Shown: piece after piece, positions 6,771 through 14,336 of the stretch
Numbering within the stretch: the first letter of the stretch is position 1
How the letters are laid out: each line of letters begins with the position of its first letter
IMG/VR virus record: IMGVR_UViG_3300030103_002250
Coordinates: 1 to 20,966 of that record
DNA: 20,966 bases
Direction: 5' to 3' (one strand)
Source of the DNA: a virus
Translations under genes and position numbers: made by a program
Notes under the pieces: model-generated
Told to the model about the DNA's origin: nothing
Database searches by the model: none
What the model saw: only the letters and a program-made list of their open reading frames with translations

Positions 6771-9082
6771 TGTGGTTGGGTTTGTGGGTTCCGGGGACGG
6801 CATCGGTTGCCCGTGTTTCTGTTCAGCTCGTACCGATACCCGTATTTGATACAGCACTCCTTGGAGCCATAATCCGGCGAGGCTGGGGTAGAGTTGTTAA
6901 AGAGGATCGTGTTAGAAAGAGGCAGGTAGGACGTCGGGGTGTCTGCGCAGTCTACGCTTGCATCCTGAACCTTCAGCAGCTTAACCGTAGCAGTGCCCGG
7001 CCCGTTTAGGTCTGTGTTGAGTTCAAGGACCCGCCAGATAGCGCCGTCGATGTAGTACTTGTTGTTCCAATGGAACTGCAAGAGGTCGTAATTGTCGAAG
7101 CTCACGGTACACTCTAAGGTGCGTGCGTCCTCTGAGTACAACTCCCGAATATAGTCCTTCCAGTAGGTGTAATAAAGCGTGTTGAGAGGGTTGCACTGCT
7201 GCGGCACGAAGGCTGCCTCCATGCCGAAGTTCAAGTCCCGGTCCGTTAGGGTTGGGTTGCTTGCCGAGTATGGAGAGAACAAAGGGAACAGAGTGGAGGC
7301 GCTTGTAGTTTGTCCGAGGTCGTTGCGCAGGTAGTATTCGCCAAAGGAAGTGACAAGGCCACCCCAATACGCAAGCATGGCGAGCGGGTTCTCGATGCCG
7401 CTGCCGTCCGTTTTAAGACTGCGGTGAATAGGAAATGAGCTGCCCGGGATGAGGCTCAGGATATAGTTTCCGACGGACGTTTCTAACTTCTTGTCACCTG
7501 TAGCAAAGTCGTTCTCTGAGTCGAGTACCTTAAAGGCTCCGTACACCCTGTTGAGGTTGTTCTCTACGGCGTCTGAGATGAAGTCCAAGCCCTCACGGTA
7601 CGACCATTCGTATTCCTTGAACTGGATGTCGGTCGTTGGGCGCAGGGTCATGCTCTTGTCACGATGCACCTTGTTGTTCCAACTAATCTGTGTGCCCGTA
7701 TCAAAGTAGTCGTCCCACGGCTCCACGATAAATTCATCCGGCACCCCTGACGGGATGAATACAAGGTTGAACATCTTCTGAAGCGACAAGAGGAAGTCTA
7801 CCTGCTTCAGCTCCGGCATATTCCGAGAGAGGTCAATGTCTTGGCCGGAAAGCGGTTCACTGACAGCAAAGACCTCCATGGTCGTGGTATAGAACTGACC
7901 AATTGCCGGGGTCACAGTGCCTCCACGGTCGCCGTACATAGTGACGTTGGAGTTGCTAAGTTCATAGTATAGTGCGAGCGTATCTCCGTTCTCTAAGATA
8001 ATCGCGGGCCCGTTACCAAAACCTCCAAAACCCTCGTCGAATACACTGTCCACTGTCACGCTCACAGTGGTCCCCGGGTTGGTGCTGTCTAACAGCGTCT
8101 CCAACAGAGAACCGTTCTTATACAGCAAGAGTTTTGCACTGCCAGCCCCGACAAAATTTACGAAAGAATGAATGCGCACGGAGAAGCGTCCCGTGTAGGG
8201 TGCCGTGTAAATATGGGACGGGCCGTTGGTCCAATTGCTTGAGGGGTCAACGCTGCCCGAAATTGTGTCAAGCACAGGCAGCACTTGTAGAGATTTAGGC
8301 CCTACAAGGTCGCCATTGATGCCGCCGGCGAACGTATGGTCTTCCTCATCTACAGAGCCCGGAGAAGGTTTGCCGTTGTACGCGGGCAGGTAGATATTGC
8401 CGAAGTCTGTAGAGTCGAAGAAGTCGGAGATGTACGTGAGCCCGGCGTCCTCAAATATTTGATCTACCAAGCAGCGTGCGCGGATAAACGGCGTGAGCTC
8501 GCCTTGCCATAGTCCGTCATCACTCGCCCAAGGGGGGTTGTCTGGGAGGGACCAGTTGAAGCCCTTGTCAATGAGGCCGTATCTGACGTCGCCGCTGAAA
8601 AGACCAAAGCTCCAAGAGTTTACGATGTTGGAAAAATTGAGCGTGTGCTCGTAGTCGCTTAAATCAAGGTCGGAAAGCATCTTGTCTCCAACGGCCTTGG
8701 TCATGTTGATGCCGTCAGAGAAGAACACTACCTCCACCTCCTTACGCGGGCCTGTAGTCACCACGCCTTTTACCTGTATGTACCCAAGGATAACGGGCGT
8801 GCCGTTGGTGCCCAGAGCCGCGGGGTACTTCTGCTTAAAGAGGACCGTCCGCGTGTCTCCGTTCTCGTCGTCAGCAGGCACGTATCCCGGCTTGTCGATA
8901 AGGCCAAACCGCTCCTGTAGGGATTCGGTGAGAGGTAGGCGCATGGTCTGCGAGAAGCTACCCACGGGCGCCTGTATGTCTTGGACGTCAGAAAACCTAA
9001 ACGCGTAGTTGACCGGCTCGGCTTGGTAGTGATCTTGGCGCTCGTACTTATCGGACGAGGTTTTAAGGTATAGGTTCAGCAT
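6767..9082 (-). CDS. Large tail tip/baseplate hub-like protein (771 aa)
   Basis: The protein begins MLNLYLKTSSDKYERQDHYQ and soon contains a DIQAPVGSFSQTMRLPLTES segment (about residues 35-54), followed by FGLIDKPGYVPADDENGDTR. This N-terminal signature is shared by 700-800 residue virion proteins of Bacteroidota siphoviruses. Around residues 275-400 lies a jelly-roll-like insertion (SHIYTAPYTGRFSVRIHSFV, GSAKLLLYKNGSLLETLLDS) of the kind used for carbohydrate or receptor contact. The C-terminal half has motifs such as FLLSLQKMFNLVFIPS and WRVLELNTDLNGPGTATVKL that resemble hub-type proteins. Cysteines cluster at the very end (ECCIKYGYRYELNRNTGNRC). The gene overlaps the upstream tail gene by 7 bases and the downstream gene by 4. 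Tail tip or receptor-binding function is inferred from size, fold hints and location upstream of the tape measure. Confidence 0.7.
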   Translation of the reverse strand: MLNLYLKTSSDKYERQDHYQAEPVNYAFRFSDVQDIQAPVGSFSQTMRLPLTESLQERFGLIDKPGYVPADDENGDTRTVLFKQKYPAALGTNGTPVILGYIQVKGVVTTGPRKEVEVVFFSDGINMTKAVGDKMLSDLDLSDYEHTLNFSNIVNSWSFGLFSGDVRYGLIDKGFNWSLPDNPPWASDDGLWQGELTPFIRARCLVDQIFEDAGLTYISDFFDSTDFGNIYLPAYNGKPSPGSVDEEDHTFAGGINGDLVGPKSLQVLPVLDTISGSVDPSSNWTNGPSHIYTAPYTGRFSVRIHSFVNFVGAGSAKLLLYKNGSLLETLLDSTNPGTTVSVTVDSVFDEGFGGFGNGPAIILENGDTLALYYELSNSNVTMYGDRGGTVTPAIGQFYTTTMEVFAVSEPLSGQDIDLSRNMPELKQVDFLLSLQKMFNLVFIPSGVPDEFIVEPWDDYFDTGTQISWNNKVHRDKSMTLRPTTDIQFKEYEWSYREGLDFISDAVENNLNRVYGAFKVLDSENDFATGDKKLETSVGNYILSLIPGSSFPIHRSLKTDGSGIENPLAMLAYWGGLVTSFGEYYLRNDLGQTTSASTLFPLFSPYSASNPTLTDRDLNFGMEAAFVPQQCNPLNTLYYTYWKDYIRELYSEDARTLECTVSFDNYDLLQFHWNNKYYIDGAIWRVLELNTDLNGPGTATVKLLKVQDASVDCADTPTSYLPLSNTILFNNSTPASPDYGSKECCIKYGYRYELNRNTGNRCRPRNPQTQPQ

Positions 9083-10383
9083 CGCAGAGCCTGACTTACT
9101 TCAACTTCTAGGCGAATGGGAGCCAACCGCGAGGAGGCTTGGACGTGTGTGTAGTTCGTTGTTTTTAAGCTGCACGGGTACCACTGGTCTTCGTACCTCA
9201 CCATCATGTGTGAGGCGGTGACGGCGCTCTTGAAAAGCTCACGTTCTGCATTGGTGAAGAAGTCCTCAGAGAGGGAGAAGCTCCTCTTACCCTCTGCCTC
9301 CTGTTGGAAAGACTCCGGCATATACGCACGACGTGAGTTGACCGTGCCTATCTCTACATCCACGTCACTCATGACCTGAAAGCTCTCTCTACCTGAGACG
9401 TCGTAGCTGTCATTTACCCGGCCGTCAAAACGTAAAATCTCGGCTCCCTTGGTGCCTATCCAATAGAGCTGGGCTGGGGTGTGCTTCTGCGGTCTGCAAT
9501 CGCGATATACGCGAATGGCGCGCGACTTCTCCGCGTCGCTGGGGGTGCTGTCTATAAGCCGAATTTCGATGTAGTCCCACGGCTCTGTGCTAATGTCGTA
9601 GGTGGTGGCCCAAGTCGTATTGTCTGCAATGTTAGCAGGGCCGATAGGGATGATGTGGGTTGCCTCTCCAAAATCGTTGGTGTCTACGGCTTTGCTGAGG
9701 CTCAGTACGTTTTGTTGAGTGCTGCCCTCGTAGACTGTATATCGCACCGTGTCCCAGCTCGCCTCGTTGGTGTTCTTTGTGCCTTGGTAAACGTAGTCAT
9801 AGTTCCCGAGGTATAGCGCGTTGACTACACCTTGGTCTTGTGGTGCCATGTCGTAGCGAATAAACGTGTTTACCTCGCGATCTGTCAGCCAGCCTTTTGA
9901 TGTAGAGGAGACAGGGTAGAAATCGAATATGTCGTTATATCGTCCGCTGTTCCACTTTTGCTTCTTGGCGAAGCTCATAGGGATGTAGTTAAACGAACCG
10001 GCCAAGGTGCTCACCCCACCAGAGACACTGTAAATCTTGAACTGATACCCTCGTGTAGCGTTGTCAAACACACAAACCTCCTCAGCCGCCGGGAAGGCGT
10101 AAAAGCTACTGCCGTCTGCGTTGTACGGGCCATCTTGCCCCACGTTCTCTATATACTCGCTGACGTCAATTTTTGCGGCGTTGGTGGCGGTGTTGTAGGG
10201 GCGCACGTAAGCCTCCAAAAGGGCAGAGCCTACCGTGGTGTCGTCGGGTCGGTACTTGTACACCTCCACCAGCCAAGTATCTAACGTGGCACTCGAATCC
10301 GAGAAACCCACAACGGGCTTCTGCCGCTGCTCGATAGGGGACTCAGGAGGTACGGGATAGGTGGCAAAAAAAGTAAAAGCCAT
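9076..10383 (-). CDS. Tail-associated structural protein (435 aa)
   Basis: This soluble, beta-rich protein starts at ATG 10383 (MAFTFFATYPVPPESPIEQR), one base after the neck-protein stop. It has alternating short strands, a YIPMSFAKKQKWNSGRYND segment near residue 135, a TPAQLYWIGTKGAEILRFDG segment near 310 and a C-terminal SHMMVRYEDQWYPCSLKTTN region. The last of these resembles distal-tail or tail-tip proteins in Bacteroidota phages. It is immediately followed by the 771-residue tail-tip gene, so the two probably form adjacent layers of the tail tip. I cannot name the exact component; distal tail protein or fibre adaptor are both possible. Confidence 0.62.
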   Translation of the reverse strand: MAFTFFATYPVPPESPIEQRQKPVVGFSDSSATLDTWLVEVYKYRPDDTTVGSALLEAYVRPYNTATNAAKIDVSEYIENVGQDGPYNADGSSFYAFPAAEEVCVFDNATRGYQFKIYSVSGGVSTLAGSFNYIPMSFAKKQKWNSGRYNDIFDFYPVSSTSKGWLTDREVNTFIRYDMAPQDQGVVNALYLGNYDYVYQGTKNTNEASWDTVRYTVYEGSTQQNVLSLSKAVDTNDFGEATHIIPIGPANIADNTTWATTYDISTEPWDYIEIRLIDSTPSDAEKSRAIRVYRDCRPQKHTPAQLYWIGTKGAEILRFDGRVNDSYDVSGRESFQVMSDVDVEIGTVNSRRAYMPESFQQEAEGKRSFSLSEDFFTNAERELFKSAVTASHMMVRYEDQWYPCSLKTTNYTHVQASSRLAPIRLEVEVSQALRC

Positions 10384-10384
10384 G

Positions 10385-10948
10385 TTATTTGGGTTTTATA
10401 GTCAGGTTGCCCACCTTGAAGGACAGGCTTTTTACGAGGTCTTGGGCTAACGCTTCGCCCAACTTGTCGGTGTATTGGGGCACGATGCTCTCCAAGGCCA
10501 CAGCGTAGTATCTTAGGCCCGCGATGCCGTTGCGCTTGATCGACCGAGCTATGAGGTAGGCCGTGCTTGCGCGGCGGTCCCCTCCTCTTGGGCCGATGTT
10601 CTTTACGAACTTGCCGTCCTTGTCGCGTGGCCGAATGCCCTTAGCCTTCATCCACTTGAGTATAGAAGGCACCGGGAGCTTGGTTTCGTTCTTGTATGAG
10701 AATGGAGCCCCGCGATTCTTGCGGGTGCCATTCACACCCCAATGGATGAAGGCAGCGTAAGGAAGCGGACTCCCAAACGCTACCTGTCCATCTTTGATTG
10801 AGTACGTGAGCGACTTCTGAAGGCTGCGCGAGGCTACGCCGTAGGAGCGGTTTTTGCCTATCCTACGGGAGCCAAGGGTGCGCTTGGCGGCTAAGTTGAC
10901 CTCCTCGGCAAACTCGGCCAGTACCTTATCGAAGTCCTCCGTGTTCAC
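10385..10948 (-). CDS. HK97 gp10-like neck/tail completion protein (187 aa)
   Basis: I use the GTG start at 10948, which overlaps the upstream stop as GTGA. The sequence has the LPYAAFIHWGVNGT motif (about residues 62-75), followed by APFSYKNETKLPVPSILKWM, then ASTAYLIARSIKRNGIAGLR. This order (YAxFxHxGvxG, aromatic FSY, AYLIARSI..GI.G) is what I recall for HK97-gp10/neck-like proteins of Bacteroidota phages, which join the completed tail to the head-tail connector. The protein is basic, particularly at its N-terminal third (residues 20-35), which may reflect contact with DNA or with an acidic partner. The neighbours fit: tail-terminator-like gene upstream and tail-tip genes downstream. Confidence 0.7.
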   Translation of the reverse strand: MNTEDFDKVLAEFAEEVNLAAKRTLGSRRIGKNRSYGVASRSLQKSLTYSIKDGQVAFGSPLPYAAFIHWGVNGTRKNRGAPFSYKNETKLPVPSILKWMKAKGIRPRDKDGKFVKNIGPRGGDRRASTAYLIARSIKRNGIAGLRYYAVALESIVPQYTDKLGEALAQDLVKSLSFKVGNLTIKPK

Positions 10949-11106
10949 TTCTTAGGCTTGCCCAGAATAACTGCGTTCAAGATGCGCTTGATAACGTCCA
11001 CGATGGTGTCATCCTGTTCGCTAGAAGTTAGCGCCGTGATTGAGCCCGCGGCCGTGATCACGATGAGGGCGAGTTCTGCCCAGTTTTCCAAAATAAATTC
11101 CATCAT
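10945..11106 (-). CDS. Small holin-like membrane protein (53 aa)
   Basis: The short frame starts with ATG at 11106, overlapping the upstream stop as ATGA, and ends in a GTGA overlap with the next gene. The product begins MMEFILENWAELALIVITAA and has one hydrophobic segment (about residues 9-26), then a polar middle (SSEQDDTIVDVIKRI) and a Lys-rich end (GKPKK). Small proteins with this plan (ENWxxxAxxxIT..., DDTIVDxIK) are common in Bacteroidota phages and often listed as possible holins. No endolysin gene accompanies it in the window, so lysis is only a guess. Confidence 0.7.
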   Translation of the reverse strand: MMEFILENWAELALIVITAAGSITALTSSEQDDTIVDVIKRILNAVILGKPKK

Positions 11107-11276
11107 TTAGAGGGTGTTGGTTGGTTGTTTTCGAGGTTGTCCACCTTGCCTTGCAGGGTCTCAATTTCTGACAATCGTTCGTTGACGAACTCTACGAGGC
11201 GCTCAAGCATGGCGAGCTGTTCTTTGCCCGTTACGCAAGCCTTCTCTTCGTCGGTGAATTCAAAAGGGTTATGCAT
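11103..11276 (-). CDS. Small coiled-coil protein (57 aa)
   Basis: The frame runs from ATG 11276, inside the last codons of the upstream gene, to a TGA that overlaps the next start (ATGA). The product is acidic and helical: MHNPFEFTDEEKACVTGKEQ followed by a heptad-like stretch LERLVEFVNERLSEIETLQGKV and a polar tail. It has no membrane segment or known motif that I recognise. Its tight packing with the holin-like gene suggests a partner or accessory protein, but function is unknown. The overlaps at both ends are the best evidence that it is real. Confidence 0.66.
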   Translation of the reverse strand: MHNPFEFTDEEKACVTGKEQLAMLERLVEFVNERLSEIETLQGKVDNLENNQPTPSK

Positions 11277-12444
11277 GGGTAATATCTATTTGGATGCTCT
11301 GCGGCTTGACTACGATGGTGCCCGGGTTGGCAGCGACGTTTACAAGCATTGACGCGCTGTTTGAAAGCTGCCAAAAGTTCACCGTGGCGGCCGTGCTTGT
11401 TATTTGGTATTGGGTCTCTGTGCCATTTCCAATAATCGTCGCGTTGGTATAAGACGGGGCGGTAAAAAATCCGACGCCACTGCTGAGAGAGAAAATAGCT
11501 AACGCCCCCACAGGCGCCGTGACAAGAACAGTTATCGTGACTTGTACTGTGCTTGCAATCGCAACGGGTGCAGATACTAGTTGCGTGGCCGCTTGGTTCA
11601 TGCCCATATTCCACCCGGCTCGACAGTCTTGGTCGAAGGTCAATGTGCCCGCGAGGATAGAGCCAAATGACAAAAATTGGGCGCCAGTTCCCGTAAGGTT
11701 TACTGTGTGGGTGGAGTTGGCTACCCACCGGCTCTCTTGTCCCTCCGATGTAGGATACCCAGCAACCCACGCCCCGCTCTGATATACGAGCGTCTGCCCC
11801 TCTACCCCGGAAGGCAAGGCGCCACCAAAGGCCAAGGATACCTCTCCGTCTCCGTCATCTGTTAACGAGCCATTGGGTACGTTGATGGTGGCTACGCTCA
11901 ATACGTCGGGGCTTCCGTCCTCTTCGCGTACCCGGAGCAGGCCACGCGCCTTAAATGAGGGACTGCCACTGCCGGCCGGCTCTACTCCCGTAAGGGGAGC
12001 GTTGCATGAGTCGTAGGTGTAGGGGACGGAGATAGCAATGTCCAAGAGGCACCCGGCGAGGGCGTTGCTCTGCTCCTCCTCCAAAGGCGTCACTGACGCG
12101 TTGACAAGGTCGTAGTGGAACCCGAATTGGAAGATGTTACCTCCGTTCTGGATGTCTGCGAGGATGTCCTCGGCCACCTGCTCGGCATCGCTTATGCTCT
12201 CCCTTTGGAAGTCTACCTTATCCGCCTTGGAGGGAGGCAGAGAGAGAATGTATACCTCTAGGTTGTACGTCTTGGCCTTGGGGCTGTTGTAGTCGCCCCC
12301 GGTGTACACGAGGTGAAGGAGAGGGTACTGCTCAAACTTCTCTAAGTCCACGTCAGACGGTGAGCCGTATGAAAAGGTCTTGATGAAGAAATGGTTCTCG
12401 CAGAACTCCTCAAACTTCGATACGATGTTATTGAACGTGATCAT
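11269..12444 (-). CDS. Tail terminator-like protein fused to a fibre-like C-terminus (391 aa)
   Basis: The N-terminal 150 residues (MITFNNIVSKFEEFCENHFF, KTYNLEVYILSLPPSKADKV, SISDAEQVAEDILADIQNGG, NASVTPLEEEQSNALAGCLL, PYTYDSCNAPLTG) match a conserved Bacteroidota phage protein in the position of a tail terminator/completion protein. After residue 160 the composition changes to Gly/Ser/Thr/Val-rich beta sequence. A NVPNGSLTDDGDGEVSL phrase and an SGVEGQTLVYQSGAWVAGYP linker are both typical of phage fibre shafts, and the last 150 residues look like a trimerising fibre or whisker head. The product may therefore combine a neck/terminator domain with a surface fibre. Its start overlaps the -1-frame stop of the upstream gene as ATGA. 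Confidence is good for the N-terminal family resemblance, lower for fibre function. Confidence 0.68.
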   Translation of the reverse strand: MITFNNIVSKFEEFCENHFFIKTFSYGSPSDVDLEKFEQYPLLHLVYTGGDYNSPKAKTYNLEVYILSLPPSKADKVDFQRESISDAEQVAEDILADIQNGGNIFQFGFHYDLVNASVTPLEEEQSNALAGCLLDIAISVPYTYDSCNAPLTGVEPAGSGSPSFKARGLLRVREEDGSPDVLSVATINVPNGSLTDDGDGEVSLAFGGALPSGVEGQTLVYQSGAWVAGYPTSEGQESRWVANSTHTVNLTGTGAQFLSFGSILAGTLTFDQDCRAGWNMGMNQAATQLVSAPVAIASTVQVTITVLVTAPVGALAIFSLSSGVGFFTAPSYTNATIIGNGTETQYQITSTAATVNFWQLSNSASMLVNVAANPGTIVVKPQSIQIDITHA

Positions 12445-13144
12445 GCTATGCGTTGACGGTGTTGTTGTTCCCGCTTGAAGTTGAGGTCTTTGAGGTAAGC
12501 GAGATGTGTGAAGGCGTGACCAACTGAGAGCTTCGTGACCTCATCCATTTTGAGAACGTCCTCACCAGCCAAGGCGTAGAGGACGGGATACCAGCCCCAC
12601 TTTGTAGAGAACTCATCACCTCCCTCGCCGTACTCGTCAAAGAGTACTGCAAATCTCTCAGATGTTTGTGCTCGGAAGTCCAAAAAAAAAGCAGCGCACC
12701 TGCCACCAAGGGGGCGGGCATATCGAGGAAAGTCTCTGCGTCCTCCTTAGCCGTATAGGGCTCGATGGTGTAACTATCTCCCCACTTACGCGTGAGAGGT
12801 CTGTACAGGATGCTCATAGCCTTGTGTGGCGTCTTCCAGAAGTCCTTGGTGTAGGTCTCCATGTCTATCCACTCCCCGGCGCTGAACTCGTCCCAATTGG
12901 GAATGAAGCCGTAGGTCTTGCCGTTGAGCTCCAACGTTTTTTTGTGTCGTGCTACCTCTTGCTTCTGCAAGGTGTCGAGGTGCGCGTTGGCCTCTACGAT
13001 AAGAGGCTGGGGTAGCTTGCGCAGTTCAGCGAAGGAAAGACCTGTCACAGCCTGTACCCTCTTGATAGGGTCCTCGGTTGTTTCCAAGGTCATCAGGTGG
13101 CGCAGGGTTAAATCTTCGTATGAGGCGGGGAGACGCAGCTTCAT
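12441..13144 (-). CDS. Two-frame gene: candidate -1 frameshifted tail assembly chaperone
   Basis: Frame 0 begins at ATG 13144 (MKLRLPASYEDLTLRHLMTL) and reads 232 residues to TAG at 12446. At nine consecutive T (12690-12682, in codons CTT TTT TTT TGG) a shift of -1 continues as LDFRAQTSERFAVLFDEYGE to a TGA at 12441, giving a product of about 234 residues (154 + 80). The shifted C-terminus (KWGWYPVLYALAGEDVLKMD, then TKLSVGHAFTHLAYLKDLNF) looks like genuine protein, whereas the frame-0 tail is Ser/Arg/Thr-rich and shadow-like. The shifted stop forms an ATGA overlap with the next gene, matching the phage's style. The N-terminal part, with NGKTYGFIPNWDEFSAGEWI and FWKTPHKAMSILYRPLTRKW, is a conserved Bacteroidota phage protein. 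Position near the tail genes suggests an analogue of lambda G/GT, but a missing T in the assembly is a plain alternative. Confidence 0.68.
12681..12690 (-). promoter_or_regulatory. Nine-T slippery run (frameshift or transcriptional slippage site)
   Basis: On the minus strand the sequence is C-TTTTTTTTT-GG, in frame as CTT TTT TTT TGG. It contains the heptamer T TTT TTT in the proper phase for -1 slippage, and a 9-base homopolymer is also long enough for RNA polymerase to insert an extra U. Either event moves translation into the downstream frame. A 6-bp hairpin (GTACTC-TTTGAC-GAGTAC) lies about 34 bases downstream, too far for a classical stimulator. Confidence 0.6.
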
Positions 13145-13178
13145 ATAGTTACAAGTTCAAAGGGTTAGATTCCTGAAG

Positions 13179-14336
13179 TTATCCGAGGGCGTACTGCCCG
13201 AAGTTAGGGTTCGTCTGGTTCCATGTCACGGCGTAGCGTGAGGCGTCTACAAAGTGATTGAAGGCGTCCACAGGCTCGTTGAGTTGGCGCCCGTTCTTGT
13301 CCTCCTTGTACTTGTAGTTGCGCAGCTCCTTGATTCCGTTGACGCTGCGCTCTGTTATAAGGAGCGGACGGGAGCGCAAGAAGTCAATCCCGGAGCGCAC
13401 CGAGTCTCTACCCTTACGAGCTGGGTGGATGTTAAAGCCGTGGCCGTGTATCTCGTCAATGCTCTTAGGCTCGGCTGAGTCTGCCACCACCATCGTTTTG
13501 CCTATATCGGCCTCCCGTAGCGTCTGAGCTATGGCTGCATTGGTGAGCCCCGTGGCGTAACAAACCTCGTCGAGGCAGAACGCGTGGCCGTCTGTGTAGA
13601 CCTTTACAATCGCGGTGGGGTCGTTGGTATATCCGAAGTCAAGACCAAGGCTCATCAGCTTCCATCCCTCCGGCACCTGTGGCACCTGCTTCCAGTGTGT
13701 GAGGATGGTGGCACGGCTTACCCCACGCTCTCCGAGTCCGTAGACGCGCCAGTAGTCGGGGTCTGCCTCCTTGAGTCTCTCAATCTCTGCCACCGTTGCC
13801 TCGGGGAGAAACGGGTTGTCCTTGTAGGTTGTTTGGAAGAACTCGTGATCGTCACGGGTGAGCACGTGGTCGTATATCCAGTGGAACTCATCGGACGGGT
13901 TATAGTCGATGATGGCCCTGCCCGTTGTACGGAGCATGAGCTGCCGCCAATCTTCGAGGGTGAGTTCGTTGGCCTCGTTCACAAAGAGAATATCTCTCTT
14001 GCGTCCTCTGACCTTTTGCGGCTGGTCCACGGAGATGAACTCCACAAGGTTTCCAAAGAGGATGTACGTAGCCTCGCTCTTGTTGTGCAGCTCTACGTTG
14101 TATATGTCCTCCCTTTCGAGTATCTCGAAAAAGTCACGCATGACCGAGGCGCGTATGGCGGGGAAGGTCTTTCGTGCTATGGTGATGACGGCGCCGCTGT
14201 TCTCGTTGCGGTGGCACAGCTCAATAAGGGCCGTGAGGATAGAGTAGGTCTTGCCTGAGCGCGTGCCGCCTTGGTGTACCTGAATCTTGGCGGGCGAGTT
14301 CTTGACGTGGTGGTATGTGGCGGGTTGCCTTTTCAC
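13179..14336 (-). CDS. terL: Terminase large subunit (385 aa)
   Basis: TerL is the ATP-driven motor that cuts concatemeric phage DNA and packs it through the portal. Walker A is QGGTRSGKT at residues 22-30, and Walker B is ILFVNEAN at 116-123. The C-terminal nuclease shows D233 in GLDFGYTNDPTA, D286 in VVADSAEPKS and D364 in NHFVDASRYA, the expected acidic triad. At 385 residues it is short but complete, with the Walker A close to the N-terminus as usual in this group (PBSX/XtmB-like, Terminase_3 style). I use the GTG start at 14336, which overlaps the stop of the Mom-like gene as GTGA. The small terminase gene lies one gene away, separated by the Mom-like insertion. The chaperone-like gene starts 34 bases downstream. 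Confidence 0.93.
   Translation of the reverse strand: MKRQPATYHHVKNSPAKIQVHQGGTRSGKTYSILTALIELCHRNENSGAVITIARKTFPAIRASVMRDFFEILEREDIYNVELHNKSEATYILFGNLVEFISVDQPQKVRGRKRDILFVNEANELTLEDWRQLMLRTTGRAIIDYNPSDEFHWIYDHVLTRDDHEFFQTTYKDNPFLPEATVAEIERLKEADPDYWRVYGLGERGVSRATILTHWKQVPQVPEGWKLMSLGLDFGYTNDPTAIVKVYTDGHAFCLDEVCYATGLTNAAIAQTLREADIGKTMVVADSAEPKSIDEIHGHGFNIHPARKGRDSVRSGIDFLRSRPLLITERSVNGIKELRNYKYKEDKNGRQLNEPVDAFNHFVDASRYAVTWNQTNPNFGQYALG

Noticed and set aside
12640-12665. Hairpin GTACTC/GAGTAC as frameshift stimulator
   Set aside because: Only 6 bp and about 34 bases after the slippery run; classical stimulators lie 5-9 bases downstream.
12446-12680. Frame-0 C-terminus of the chaperone-like gene as the only real product
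   Set aside because: Ser/Arg/Thr-rich and without family-like motifs, and its stop does not join the next gene, whereas the -1 frame has a conserved-looking sequence and an ATGA junction. I keep it only as a possible short product.
12937-12943. Seven-A run on the coding strand as a second frameshift site
   Set aside because: Neither alternative frame after it gives an extended, protein-like product, and frame 0 continues with conserved sequence.
13584-14258. Plus-strand open frame (224 codons) opposite TerL
   Set aside because: Lies fully within terL, which has intact ATPase and nuclease motifs on the other strand.
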